DNA of 44,027 bases, from assembly GCA_947631245.1 (NCBI GenBank), contig CANRKP010000001.1, forward strand, positions 1-44,027, written 5' to 3'. Shown piece after piece: positions 13,680 through 21,943 of this stretch. Every line of letters starts with the position of its first letter. The first letter of the stretch is position 1. Position numbers and translations under genes: made by a program. The notes beneath the pieces are model-generated. The model saw only the letters and a list, made by a program, of their open reading frames with translations. It had not been told where the DNA came from and did not search any database. The stretch is from an uncultured Clostridia bacterium (GTDB taxonomy: Bacteria; Bacillota; Clostridia; Oscillospirales; CAG-272).

Positions 13680-14243
13680 ATGAACAAAGAATTTCGAATT
13701 TTTTTAGAAGAAGACCCGTCGCAAAATGAATTTGTGAGGATAGAAAAGGGCTGCGTCGAGACAGTAATCAATGTTGACGATGAATACTATATAGTCTATA
13801 TCAATGATTACAAACTTTGTATCAAAGAGATAGAGGAGTGTTTTGAAAACAACTGGACATACAGTTTTAATCCGTTATTATCCTACGATTGCAGTAACGA
13901 TAAAATTATATCGACAGTCAAGAGTAACTTGCCTGCGCTTCAGCATTATCATTCGCTCCGGCTTATTGATCTTGACGCACGGGACAAAGCAGACGAGACT
14001 GACATAGGGCGCACATATCATTACGAAAAATATGATATGACAGAAAATATCGTCAAATATCAGGGGCAGATGTATCTTGTTCGGGTCGAATCATATCACG
14101 ATGGAGCCAATGCGGACAAAGATGATGTTTGTTCCGAAAATGACGGATTTGAGCCAGTCATCGATATGCTGAGAAACGCAAAATTACTTACTCCGTCGAG
14201 CTGTGTTTCTATAATAAAGCTATACGAAATGTATAATTCATAA
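13680..14243 (+). CDS. Hypothetical acidic protein, 187 residues
   Basis: The start ATG follows AAGGAG by about 9 nt. The product is soluble and very acidic (FLEEDPSQNEF, IEECFENN, DARDKADETDIG, NADKDDVCSENDGFE), with five cysteines and no signal or membrane segment. No family is recognised. Together with the next gene it forms a two-gene transcript between a clear promoter and tandem terminators. Its codons are AT-rich compared with the genes on both sides, a sign of later arrival. Acidic, orphan, AT-rich pairs of this kind are often immunity proteins or phage-defence parts, but nothing in the sequence decides this. Confidence 0.65.
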   Translation: MNKEFRIFLEEDPSQNEFVRIEKGCVETVINVDDEYYIVYINDYKLCIKEIEECFENNWTYSFNPLLSYDCSNDKIISTVKSNLPALQHYHSLRLIDLDARDKADETDIGRTYHYEKYDMTENIVKYQGQMYLVRVESYHDGANADKDDVCSENDGFEPVIDMLRNAKLLTPSSCVSIIKLYEMYNS

Positions 14244-14259
14244 AAGGAGGTAAACTTAC

Positions 14260-14763
14260 ATGCCGCATTGCATGGTATACGGAGAGATTTTTCTCTATGA
14301 GAAGCCGAGCCACGAACAGGTATTGGATTTATCGTTTGTGCTCACGCAGAAAGCCGTCGAGCTCCGTCTTGGTCTTAATCTGTTTTGCAACCTGAAGGAG
14401 TGGGTTGCAAAACAGTATGACATTTCCGAATGTTTGAATAACACATATATTCCGTATGAGATCCTTGACGACCCGTCTTCCAATGAGTGTTCCGAGATAT
14501 TTAAAGGAATGCTTTTCCCGCATTTTTTAGGAATAGAAAACAGCAGACTCCCCATGCTTCAGAGTTTTGTTCGGGAGGTCGTTGAACTTGAACAGGTGTC
14601 GCATATGACAATTCGATTCGTGGAGGTACATTTAGATGATTTAAACACGCTTCAATTTGAATATACGATAAAGGCAAATGATTTGTGCGATAAGCTGGTG
14701 TACTTATCAACTCAACCTTATATGGGTGAGTTTCCAGCGGTAAAATTCACGATTGAAAAATAG
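14260..14763 (+). CDS. Hypothetical protein, 167 residues
   Basis: AAAGGAGG lies about 9 nt before the ATG at 14260 and only 16 bp separate it from the previous stop, so the two are co-transcribed. The product is soluble, mildly acidic, with aromatic and cysteine residues spread throughout (MPHCMVYGEIFLYEKPSHEQ, KEWVAKQYDISECLNN). No domain is recognised. It shares the AT-rich codon use of its partner. Two tandem terminators follow. A partner or immunity role beside the acidic protein is possible but unsupported by any motif. Confidence 0.65.
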   Translation: MPHCMVYGEIFLYEKPSHEQVLDLSFVLTQKAVELRLGLNLFCNLKEWVAKQYDISECLNNTYIPYEILDDPSSNECSEIFKGMLFPHFLGIENSRLPMLQSFVREVVELEQVSHMTIRFVEVHLDDLNTLQFEYTIKANDLCDKLVYLSTQPYMGEFPAVKFTIEK

Positions 14764-14808
14764 GGTGTTAAAATCGCCCCAAATATTTGAGGCATCAGTC
14801 TGTTTTTA

Positions 14809-14845
14809 AAGCGTGCTCACGCGATAAGCGGAGCACGCTTTTTTT
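14809..14845 (+). terminator. Terminator of the orphan gene pair (first of two)
   Basis: AAGCGTGCTC (14809-14818) pairs with GAGCACGCTT (14831-14840), followed by five further T. Confidence 0.9.
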
Positions 14846-14854
14846 CGCAAACCG

Positions 14855-14889
14855 GCGGGAGAGGAAAAAACCTCTCCCGCGATTTTTTT
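14855..14889 (+). terminator. Second tandem terminator
   Basis: GCGGGAGAGG (14855-14864) pairs perfectly with CCTCTCCCGC (14871-14880) around six A, followed by GA and seven T. It lies only 10 bp after the first terminator and isolates the ECF promoter at 14899 from read-through. Confidence 0.9.
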
Positions 14890-14898
14890 GGGAAAGAC

Positions 14899-14928
14899 GT
14901 CACACAAGGCGCAAAAAAAACGTCTTTA
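14899..14928 (+). promoter_or_regulatory. ECF-type promoter of the left lipoprotein/ABC operon
   Basis: GTCACA (14899-14904), a 16-bp spacer and CGTC (14921-14924) have the spacing and -10 core of ECF sigma promoters. The block GTCACACAAGGCGC-N8-CGTCTTTA recurs, with the same internal spacing, on the minus strand at 39669-39698 in front of the ECF sigma gene. The predicted transcript would have a leader of about 100 nt before the start codon at 15035. Confidence 0.75.
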
Positions 14929-15034
14929 TTGATAAGGGGACAAATTGACAAGCAGAGAAAAAACGTCGACCTATATCTTGAGAAATGCGAAAGCCTCGCC
15001 GTATCGCCGATGTCTTTCGCGGAAAGGCGGAAAA

Positions 15035-16321
15035 ATGAAAAAGATGAATTTGCTTGCGCCGATAATTACCGTTGCGGCTCTGTTTTTGTGCCTGTGCCTG
15101 TTTTCCTGCACCCGCAAAGGGGGCGGCACGGAGAGCGGAGTCGTCGACGGCGGCGCTGACACCGCTCAGGACGCCGGAGGCTCCAATTTTGCCTCCGCAA
15201 AGGAAAAATACGAAAAACTGATGACGCCAACGCCGAGAGACGGGACCGCTGTCAAAGACGGCGTCGTGTACGGAAGATACGACGATGTCTCAAAGGGCGG
15301 CGTTATAGCAAATCTCGGGGACAGATTTTCAAAGCTGATGTATTTTGTATCGAGCGGCGGAGGCGAGCCTATACTCCTTTGCCGTGATGAGGACTGCGGA
15401 CACAGCGGCATAAGCTGCCACGCCGTGAGAATGCCGGGGGACCGAGGGGAGATAAACGTCACCTCGCCCGACAACAAGGAGCAGTATTTCTATTACATAT
15501 GCTTTGTTGACCCGACGACGGAACTTGACGGATACAGTCTCGGCAAATTCGGTCTTAAAGGTCCGTGCTGCCTTATATTCGAGCTCGACCTCCGCACGGG
15601 AGGGAGACGCACCTTAGCGGTGAACTATGGAGAGGCGGAGCTGTGCTCATACTGCGACGGCGTGCTGAATGTCGCCATGACGGTTGGAGAGGGGCACCGC
15701 GAATATCAGCTTCCGGACGGAAGCACAGCTGCTTTGACAGACCCGTATCAGCTTTATTACGATTACTACGACATCATCGAAATAGACGTCATGACCTGCC
15801 GCGAGATCAGCCGGGAACGCTGCCAAAACAAAATCGACTATAAAGACGGCATCGGTTCATTAGCCGACAATATCGATTTTGCCAAATTTGAACGGACATC
15901 GTCCTACCGTCTCGAATTTGCGGAAGACGGCAACGAAGGAAAGAACCTCTATCTCAAAAATGAGGGCGGATACGACGTTTTAATAGCGGACGGAGTCTTT
16001 GCAATGTCGGAATTTGACGGAGACGCGTATTTTTCCAAGTATGAAGACCAACTCGTCGAGACGACAGTCGAACGCGACGCAGGCGGAACGCTTTACAAGT
16101 ACGACGGCAAAACGGGAGAGATAACGGCGGTGTTTGAAGACGTCGGCGTCAGGGTCAAATCGATAAATTACGTCGACAATGAGCTCGTGATCTTCTTTGG
16201 GAACCGGTCGGATGGACAAAAAAATTCGGAAACAGCGAGCGGTGACGCATACTTCAAATATGACCGCATTACAAATGAGTTATTGGTCCTATATGAAATA
16301 GGGCAGGACCCGCCTGCATGA
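15035..16321 (+). CDS. Secreted lipoprotein with Cys-Asp-Cys-His-Cys motif (left module, first)
   Basis: I start it at ATG 15035 (MKKMNLLAPI), 428 residues, because a lipoprotein signal follows at once: hydrophobic residues 6-20 and lipobox LFSC with C25. The mature part begins with a Gly/Asp/Ala-rich linker. The motif LLCRDEDCGHSGISCHA sets C116, D118, C121, H123 and C128, likely a structural or metal site. The rest has repeating YKYDGKTGEITAVFED-like strands, suggesting a beta-propeller of the kind seen in clostridial DUF5050-like lipoproteins. It is the first gene behind the ECF promoter and is followed after 17 bp by a paralogue and then an ABC transporter. It may sense or capture something at the cell surface for that transporter. 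Confidence 0.75.
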   Translation: MKKMNLLAPIITVAALFLCLCLFSCTRKGGGTESGVVDGGADTAQDAGGSNFASAKEKYEKLMTPTPRDGTAVKDGVVYGRYDDVSKGGVIANLGDRFSKLMYFVSSGGGEPILLCRDEDCGHSGISCHAVRMPGDRGEINVTSPDNKEQYFYYICFVDPTTELDGYSLGKFGLKGPCCLIFELDLRTGGRRTLAVNYGEAELCSYCDGVLNVAMTVGEGHREYQLPDGSTAALTDPYQLYYDYYDIIEIDVMTCREISRERCQNKIDYKDGIGSLADNIDFAKFERTSSYRLEFAEDGNEGKNLYLKNEGGYDVLIADGVFAMSEFDGDAYFSKYEDQLVETTVERDAGGTLYKYDGKTGEITAVFEDVGVRVKSINYVDNELVIFFGNRSDGQKNSETASGDAYFKYDRITNELLVLYEIGQDPPA

Positions 16322-16338
16322 AGGAGGTATAACAGTTT

Positions 16339-17601
16339 ATGAAAAAGAGCTTCATAGTCCGCGTCATTGCCGCGCTTGCGCTTATCTCCGCTCTGCCGTG
16401 CCTGCCCTCCTGCGGCGGCGAGTATGACATGGCGGCGGACGACACCGTATACAGTATGCAGAAAATAGACGAAAAGTGCGCCTACTACCCCTGCTCTGCC
16501 GTTATGGCCAACATGAAAACGCTCGGTATGTCGCCGTATGAGGCTCCCGGGGAGGCTTACTATCTCTGCATGGACCCCGAATGCAGGCATAACGGATTCA
16601 GCTGCCCCGCGTACAGCGAGGGTTACACCGCGACGCTCGTCGTTCACCCAAAGGGGAACGATACGACCCTTTACACGTTCGGGAAGCCGTACCCTTATAA
16701 ATATGTGGACGGCGAGTACATTCCGATGTCGAAGGACGAATCTTGGGTCACCGAGGTCAGGGCATTCGATACGGCGACGGGCGAGAGCAGGCGCGTATGC
16801 ATGACGTCGCTCTGCCACGTCATGGGCGCGTGGTGCTTTCGCGGAAAGCTCTATATGTGGGCATACTACTGCAAGGGCGGCGGCGCGTCCGTTCGCATCG
16901 GCATGGCGGACATCAAAACTGGCGAGTTTTCATATCTGCAGTCGAACACAAAAACGAAGATGATAGGCATAGCGAACGACCGTGTGTGGTACATAACGGA
17001 GCGCGGGGAGATTGGCTCGTGCTCGCTTTCGCTCGACGACGTGAGAGTGGAATATGAGATCGGGCAGGAATCGATACGGGCACACGAGGTCTCGGAAACG
17101 CTTCGCGCGTATCTGTCGGGAGGCATAATTTACTTCGAACGAAACTGCCGCACGCCGGATGAAATAAAGGATGAGGAAAACGCCGATTTCTATATGATAT
17201 CCGACATATATGCACTTGACGTAAATGACATCGGCTCGGGCGAACGCCTCGTCGCCGAGGGAGTTTATCAGTTTGTGCCTCACGGAGAGGACCTCGTTTA
17301 CACAAAAATCGACTGCGAAAGGTTCGGGACGGGCTGTCCTGACGGCGGGACGATGTATTACTGCGACATAAAGACAGGCGATACGTCAAGCATTGTGACC
17401 GACTGCGGCGTCAGCTTTGAGGAGATTTACGAGGCGGCGGACGGTCGAGTGCTTTTCGGCGGGCTGCGGTACCGCGACATTGAGAAGAGCTCAAACCCGG
17501 ACGGAAGAGAGTATCTCTGCATGCTCGACATAAGCTCAGGCGAATGGCTCGTGCTCTGCGGTAAGGTAAGACTTGACTCAGACCGGTTTCCCGATACATA
17601 A
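16339..17601 (+). CDS. Secreted lipoprotein with Cys-Asp-Cys-His-Cys motif (left module, second)
   Basis: A 420-residue protein with AAGGAGG about 10 nt before its ATG. Residues 1-25 are a lipoprotein signal (MKKSFIVRVIAALALISALP then CLPSC, lipidated C25). The motif YLCMDPECRHNGFSCPA (C77, D79, C82, H84, C89) aligns with that of the gene before it. Later strands such as VRAFDTATGESRRVC, GMADIKTGEFSYLQ and YALDVNDIGSGERLV fit propeller blades. It is 12 bp from the ABC ATPase gene, so it belongs to the same operon. The two lipoproteins are diverged paralogues, which suggests distinct ligands or a heteromer. The ligand is unknown. Confidence 0.75.
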   Translation: MKKSFIVRVIAALALISALPCLPSCGGEYDMAADDTVYSMQKIDEKCAYYPCSAVMANMKTLGMSPYEAPGEAYYLCMDPECRHNGFSCPAYSEGYTATLVVHPKGNDTTLYTFGKPYPYKYVDGEYIPMSKDESWVTEVRAFDTATGESRRVCMTSLCHVMGAWCFRGKLYMWAYYCKGGGASVRIGMADIKTGEFSYLQSNTKTKMIGIANDRVWYITERGEIGSCSLSLDDVRVEYEIGQESIRAHEVSETLRAYLSGGIIYFERNCRTPDEIKDEENADFYMISDIYALDVNDIGSGERLVAEGVYQFVPHGEDLVYTKIDCERFGTGCPDGGTMYYCDIKTGDTSSIVTDCGVSFEEIYEAADGRVLFGGLRYRDIEKSSNPDGREYLCMLDISSGEWLVLCGKVRLDSDRFPDT

Positions 17602-17613
17602 AAGGAGGCGGAC

Positions 17614-18501
17614 ATGAAGCTCAGTATCAAAAACATTTCTAAATCATACGGCAAAAACCGCGCGCTCTCGGACTTTTCGGCAGAGCTTGAACCGGGCATA
17701 TACGCGCTTTTGGGTCCGAACGGCTCCGGCAAATCTACGCTCATGAACATCCTGACCGACAACCTTCGGTCCGACTGCGGCAGCGTAACGTTCACGGGAG
17801 AGGACGGCGTCGAGCGTGACGCAAAGGCGATGGGAGTATCTTTTCGCGAAAAACTCGGATTTATGCCGCAGTATCCGGGACTTTACCCGAACTTTACCGT
17901 CGAAAAATTCATGTACTACATGGCTACGCTCAAGGGCATGAAACCTGAGGACGCTAAAAAAGAGATACCCGATATCTTGTCCGCCGTCGAGCTTGACGAC
18001 GTGCCGCGCCGAAAGATCGGCGCGCTCTCCGGCGGCATGAAGCAGCGGCTCGCGCTCGCGCAGGCGGTGCTCGGCGGTCCCGAGATACTCATTCTCGACG
18101 AGCCGACGGCGGGTCTTGACCCGAAACAGCGCATCTCGATACGCAACTACATATCAAAGATATCGTTTGACAAAATCGTCCTCATCGCGACGCACGTCGT
18201 CTCCGATATCGAATTCATCGCGCGCGACGTCATCATGCTGAAAAAGGGCGTCATCGTTGACAACGCGCCGCCGCACGAGCTGACGAAGAAGATAGAAGGC
18301 AAGATATGGCTCGTTCCGTGTGCCGAAGCCGAGGTGACGGCAATGCAGTCCTCCCATCGAGTGACAAATATTTCGCGCGACGAGGAGGGCGGCGTAACGC
18401 TCCGCGTGCTCGCGGACGAAAAACCGTCGGATAATGCCTCAACGGCGTCCCCGACGCTCGAGGACTATTATCTCTACGTTTTCGGTGAGGAGACAGTATG
18501 A
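17614..18501 (+). CDS. ABC transporter ATP-binding protein (left module)
   Basis: A 295-residue ATPase with Walker A LLGPNGSGKSTLMN, Q-loop in FMPQYPGLYP, signature LSGGMKQRLALAQAV, Walker B ILILDEPTAGLDP and switch His in IATHVVSD. It carries a C-terminal regulatory extension of about 70 residues. AAAGGAGG is close to the ATG. It overlaps the permease gene by 4 nt. It is very similar in protein sequence to the ATPase of the right module on the opposite strand, with long identical stretches such as IARDVIMLKKGVIVDNAPPH. It should power the two-half permease that follows, most likely as an exporter or a mechanotransducing complex with the lipoproteins. Confidence 0.9.
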   Translation: MKLSIKNISKSYGKNRALSDFSAELEPGIYALLGPNGSGKSTLMNILTDNLRSDCGSVTFTGEDGVERDAKAMGVSFREKLGFMPQYPGLYPNFTVEKFMYYMATLKGMKPEDAKKEIPDILSAVELDDVPRRKIGALSGGMKQRLALAQAVLGGPEILILDEPTAGLDPKQRISIRNYISKISFDKIVLIATHVVSDIEFIARDVIMLKKGVIVDNAPPHELTKKIEGKIWLVPCAEAEVTAMQSSHRVTNISRDEEGGVTLRVLADEKPSDNASTASPTLEDYYLYVFGEETV

Positions 18502-20957
18502 GGCTCGTCTTATATGAAATAAAGAAGCTCGTATGCCTTCGCTATCTTTGGCGGCTGCTTTTTCTGATGGCGGCAGGCTGCTCTCTGCTGTTTTATTATC
18601 GCTCCGGCGCCGTCGGATATGACCGCGTATATGAAGACAACATCCACGCGCTCGAAAAAGAGCTCGCAGTCGACCCGTATCCGCTGAACAGAGCGCAGAC
18701 CGCTTATGGAGAATACATGGAAAAGATAAGCGAAATTCAGGCGGAGATGAACGAGCTGCTGTATGAGGTTTACGGGGGCGAATACAGCGGCGAATATAAT
18801 GAAGAGCTTAACAGGCGCCTTGAAAAGATAAACTACGACGCATACTCGCTCGGTGTAAAAAAGGGCGACGGAAGCGCCGTGCCTGACATTGACGTCATCT
18901 CGCGGGTGAGCGCCGACCGCGGCGCGCAAAGCATCGCAATCGACAACATAGACGATATGCTGAGGACCGCAAAGGGTCAGATGCGTATGTGCGAGATAAG
19001 AGGCGCTGAAGATTCGCCCGTATATGAATATCAGAAGCATTTTTACGAGCATTTTCTCACCGTGCGGGAGCGTGTCGATATAGGTCCCGTGGGAGAGGTC
19101 GGCTGGAGTGAATTCCTCAGCTTTGACGAACTCGGTATATTCGTCTATGTGTTTCTCATTCTCGCCGCAGGCGTCGTGTTTTTGAACGAGCGCACGAGCG
19201 GGATGCTTCCCATTATCAGGACGGCAAGGTGCGGCAGGATAAAGACGGCGGCTGCCAAGCTCGCCGCCCTTTTGCTGCTCGACGTCTTTGTCGTGCTCGT
19301 CTTTACGCTCGCGGTCTTTTCGACGTGCGCCGTCACGTTCGGATTTTCTTCGCCCGCATACTGCCTGCCCGGCGTGCTCGGAGGCTCCTGCCCGTACACG
19401 ATGTCCGTCGGCGCGTATGCGTGCGTTCAGTTTCTGATGCGCTGCCTCGGCGCGGTCGTATTTTCATGTATTATCGGTACTGTCGCCGCGCTGTCTTTGT
19501 CCCCCGCCCTCACATATGCGGCGGGAGCCGCGGTGCTCATCCTCAATATAGTGCTCCACTTCTATGTCACAAGCTCAGACTGGGTACTGCTCGGCATCGT
19601 GGGCGTAACAACAAGCGAACTTTTCGCCAAATTTCGCGAGCTGCTCGTTTTCGGTCACTATCGTCCGATGCTCGGCGTCGTTCTGACGGTATACATCGCT
19701 CTGTCTGCGGCGCTTTCAGCAGCTGCCGCGGTTTTCGGCGCACGCGGCAGCGCATCTGCGTTGAGAGCCCCGCGCGGACTTCTTGACAGACTCCGTTCGG
19801 CGCGCCGTTCAGTCTATGCAAAGCTGCCGGATATCCGTCGTGCGCGCGCGTATCCTTCGCACCTTATTTCTTATGAGGCGAGCAGGCTTTTGACGCCCGC
19901 CGTGTCATTTGCGCTCGTGCTTCTCATCTTTTCTTCGGCATATAGTTCCTACTGCGTTTATTCGGAGCGTATACCGAGCGGACGGCGCGAGTACGAGGAT
20001 TACATAAGCGGCCGTCTTTTCGGCGAGCTGACAGAAGAAAAACTCGCTTTTCTCAGCGAAAGGCGGGAGGCGGTCGCTGAGGCTTCGTCGGATGAAAAGC
20101 GGCGGGAGCTGCAAAACGAATATTATTCCGGCGCCCTCACATATGAGGAATACACGGCGGCGCTCGACGAATACGAGGCCTTCGCCATCGAGCGCGGGAT
20201 AATAAGCGACGTATATGCCGAGATCGACCGCCTGCGAAAGTCCGAGGCGCGGACAGGCGTTTCGGGCTGGCTCATTCCGACCGAGCAGGTGACGCGGATG
20301 ATAACGCGCGACTTTGACTTTTTCCTGTTTGCCGCCGTCGTGCTCGTGTTTTCGCGCATGTATTCCGTCGACTACGCGGCAAAAAGCTCGGAGGGCAGCT
20401 TCGCCTCGATCTTGCGGACGACAAGGCGCGGGCGGCGCGAGTCGTTTTACGCAAAGGCAGCGGCGGCGCTTCTTGTTTCGTTTGCAATTGCGGCAGCGTT
20501 TGTGACCGTCGACCTCGTGATCGGCGTCACGGCAGGCGGAACGGGGCGGTTTTTCGATATTCTGTCGGCTCCGGTGTCGTCGATAGAGGGATACGAGGCG
20601 TTCGGAAGCATGACGGTTGGCATGTATCTCTTATCGGTCGTACTTTTGAGATTTGCGGCATGCATCATAATTGCGTATCTGACATGCGCGGCGTCGTTCG
20701 CCGTGAAGAAACTGCCGCCGACGCTGTTCCTCGTCGCGACAGCAACTCTTTTGCCTTATACGCTCGTCTACATGGGCGTCGGCGTTCTGCGGTATGTCGA
20801 TATCACCGCGATGCTCTCCGGCGGCAAGCTGCTCACACGCTCGGCGGAGATGGGACTTTTCGGCACCGCTTTCGGCTTTGCCTGCATCCTGCTCGGAGGA
20901 TGGCTTGCAGTCGCCGTCGCCGCCACAATCGCCGTCAGACATAAGACGGGAAAATGA
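18498..20957 (+). CDS. Two-half ABC-2-type permease (left module)
   Basis: An 819-residue membrane protein built of two similar halves. Each begins with a short cytoplasmic helix and one membrane span (about 17-36 and 465-483), then a charged extracytoplasmic helical region (about 40-205; about 490-610 with LTEEKLAFLSERREA and LTYEEYTAALDEYEAF), then about five spans. Each half thus looks like one ABC-2 permease subunit, so a single chain could form the whole membrane domain. ATG overlaps the ATPase stop (ATGA). A hairpin terminator follows at 20980-21021. The substrate cannot be inferred; the nearby lipoproteins suggest a surface-linked function. Confidence 0.8.
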   Translation: MRLVLYEIKKLVCLRYLWRLLFLMAAGCSLLFYYRSGAVGYDRVYEDNIHALEKELAVDPYPLNRAQTAYGEYMEKISEIQAEMNELLYEVYGGEYSGEYNEELNRRLEKINYDAYSLGVKKGDGSAVPDIDVISRVSADRGAQSIAIDNIDDMLRTAKGQMRMCEIRGAEDSPVYEYQKHFYEHFLTVRERVDIGPVGEVGWSEFLSFDELGIFVYVFLILAAGVVFLNERTSGMLPIIRTARCGRIKTAAAKLAALLLLDVFVVLVFTLAVFSTCAVTFGFSSPAYCLPGVLGGSCPYTMSVGAYACVQFLMRCLGAVVFSCIIGTVAALSLSPALTYAAGAAVLILNIVLHFYVTSSDWVLLGIVGVTTSELFAKFRELLVFGHYRPMLGVVLTVYIALSAALSAAAAVFGARGSASALRAPRGLLDRLRSARRSVYAKLPDIRRARAYPSHLISYEASRLLTPAVSFALVLLIFSSAYSSYCVYSERIPSGRREYEDYISGRLFGELTEEKLAFLSERREAVAEASSDEKRRELQNEYYSGALTYEEYTAALDEYEAFAIERGIISDVYAEIDRLRKSEARTGVSGWLIPTEQVTRMITRDFDFFLFAAVVLVFSRMYSVDYAAKSSEGSFASILRTTRRGRRESFYAKAAAALLVSFAIAAAFVTVDLVIGVTAGGTGRFFDILSAPVSSIEGYEAFGSMTVGMYLLSVVLLRFAACIIIAYLTCAASFAVKKLPPTLFLVATATLLPYTLVYMGVGVLRYVDITAMLSGGKLLTRSAEMGLFGTAFGFACILLGGWLAVAVAATIAVRHKTGK

Positions 20958-20979
20958 CCCTCGCGCGCGGAAAAAGGAC

Positions 20980-21021
20980 ACCGCCCTGATTTTTCTGTGA
21001 AGATCAGGGCGGTCTTTTTTT
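20980..21021. terminator. Terminator between the two convergent ABC modules
   Basis: ACCGCCCTGAT (20980-20990) pairs with ATCAGGGCGGT (21003-21013) and is followed by seven T at 21015-21021. On the minus side the stem is followed by a short T-run too, so it probably ends both operons. Confidence 0.85.
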
Positions 21022-21037
21022 GTTCATATTCGTTTTT

Positions 21038-21943
21038 TTACGGTATTTTACTGCACACTTCATCATCCCCGAAAACGTATAGATAGTAGTCCTCGAGCGT
21101 CGGCGGAACGGGGTATGCGCCGTTAGGCTTTGCGTCTGCCAAAATTCGCAGCGTCACGCGATCCGCGTCCTCCTCATTTCTCACCATGCCTGTGACGCGA
21201 TACCGCGCGCCTGCCTCCGCCGCCTCCGACACGGGGATATCGAGAGAAAAAACGCGTCCCTCGATTTTTCCGATCAGCTCATGCGGCGGCGCATTGTCAA
21301 CTATCACGCCCTTTTTCAGCATTATCACGTCTCGCGCGATGAACTCAATATCTGAAACGACATGCGTCGCGATCATCACGATCTTGTCAAGCGCGATCTT
21401 AGAAATAAAATTCCGAACAAGGATGCGCTGACGCGGATCGAGCCCCGCGGTCGGCTCGTCAAGGATCAGTATGGACGGACCTCCGAGAACCGCCTGAGCG
21501 AGCGCGAGCCTCTGCCGCATGCCGCCGGAAAGCGCCCCGATCTTCCGCTTGGGGACGTCCGAAAGCTCCACATCCGCGAGCACCTCTTCAATCTCTTTCG
21601 CGGCGTCCGCCCTCTCCATGCCGCGAAGGGCGGAAACATACCACAAAAATCGCTCGACGGTGAAATTCGGATACATTCCCGGGTACTGCGGCATAAAACC
21701 GAGCTTTTCCCTGAAGCGCACACCCATTTTTATAACGTCCTCGGTTTTGCCGTCGTCGTCCGTATATGTGATCGTGCCGGAATCCGCCCTGATATTGTCT
21801 GTGATTATGTTCATGAGCGTCGACTTACCCGACCCGTTCGGTCCTAAAAGGGCGTATATTCCCGGTCCGAGCTCCGCCGAGAAGCCGTCAAGCGCGAGAT
21901 TTTTGCCGTATGATTTAGTTATTTTTTCAAGCATCAGCTTCAT
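21038..21943 (-). CDS. ABC transporter ATP-binding protein (right module)
   Basis: A 301-residue ATPase. I take ATG 21943 because it overlaps the permease stop as ATGA and gives MKLMLEKITKSYGKN, matching the start of the left-module ATPase; the longer frame adds 26 residues of permease-frame sequence. Walker A LLGPNGSGKSTLMN, signature LSGGMRQRLALAQAV, Walker B ILILDEPTAGLDP and IATHVVSD are all present. It is the last gene of its operon, whereas the left-module ATPase precedes its permease. That reversed order, with strong similarity, shows that the modules were duplicated and then rearranged. Confidence 0.9.
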   Translation of the reverse strand: MKLMLEKITKSYGKNLALDGFSAELGPGIYALLGPNGSGKSTLMNIITDNIRADSGTITYTDDDGKTEDVIKMGVRFREKLGFMPQYPGMYPNFTVERFLWYVSALRGMERADAAKEIEEVLADVELSDVPKRKIGALSGGMRQRLALAQAVLGGPSILILDEPTAGLDPRQRILVRNFISKIALDKIVMIATHVVSDIEFIARDVIMLKKGVIVDNAPPHELIGKIEGRVFSLDIPVSEAAEAGARYRVTGMVRNEEDADRVTLRILADAKPNGAYPVPPTLEDYYLYVFGDDEVCSKIP

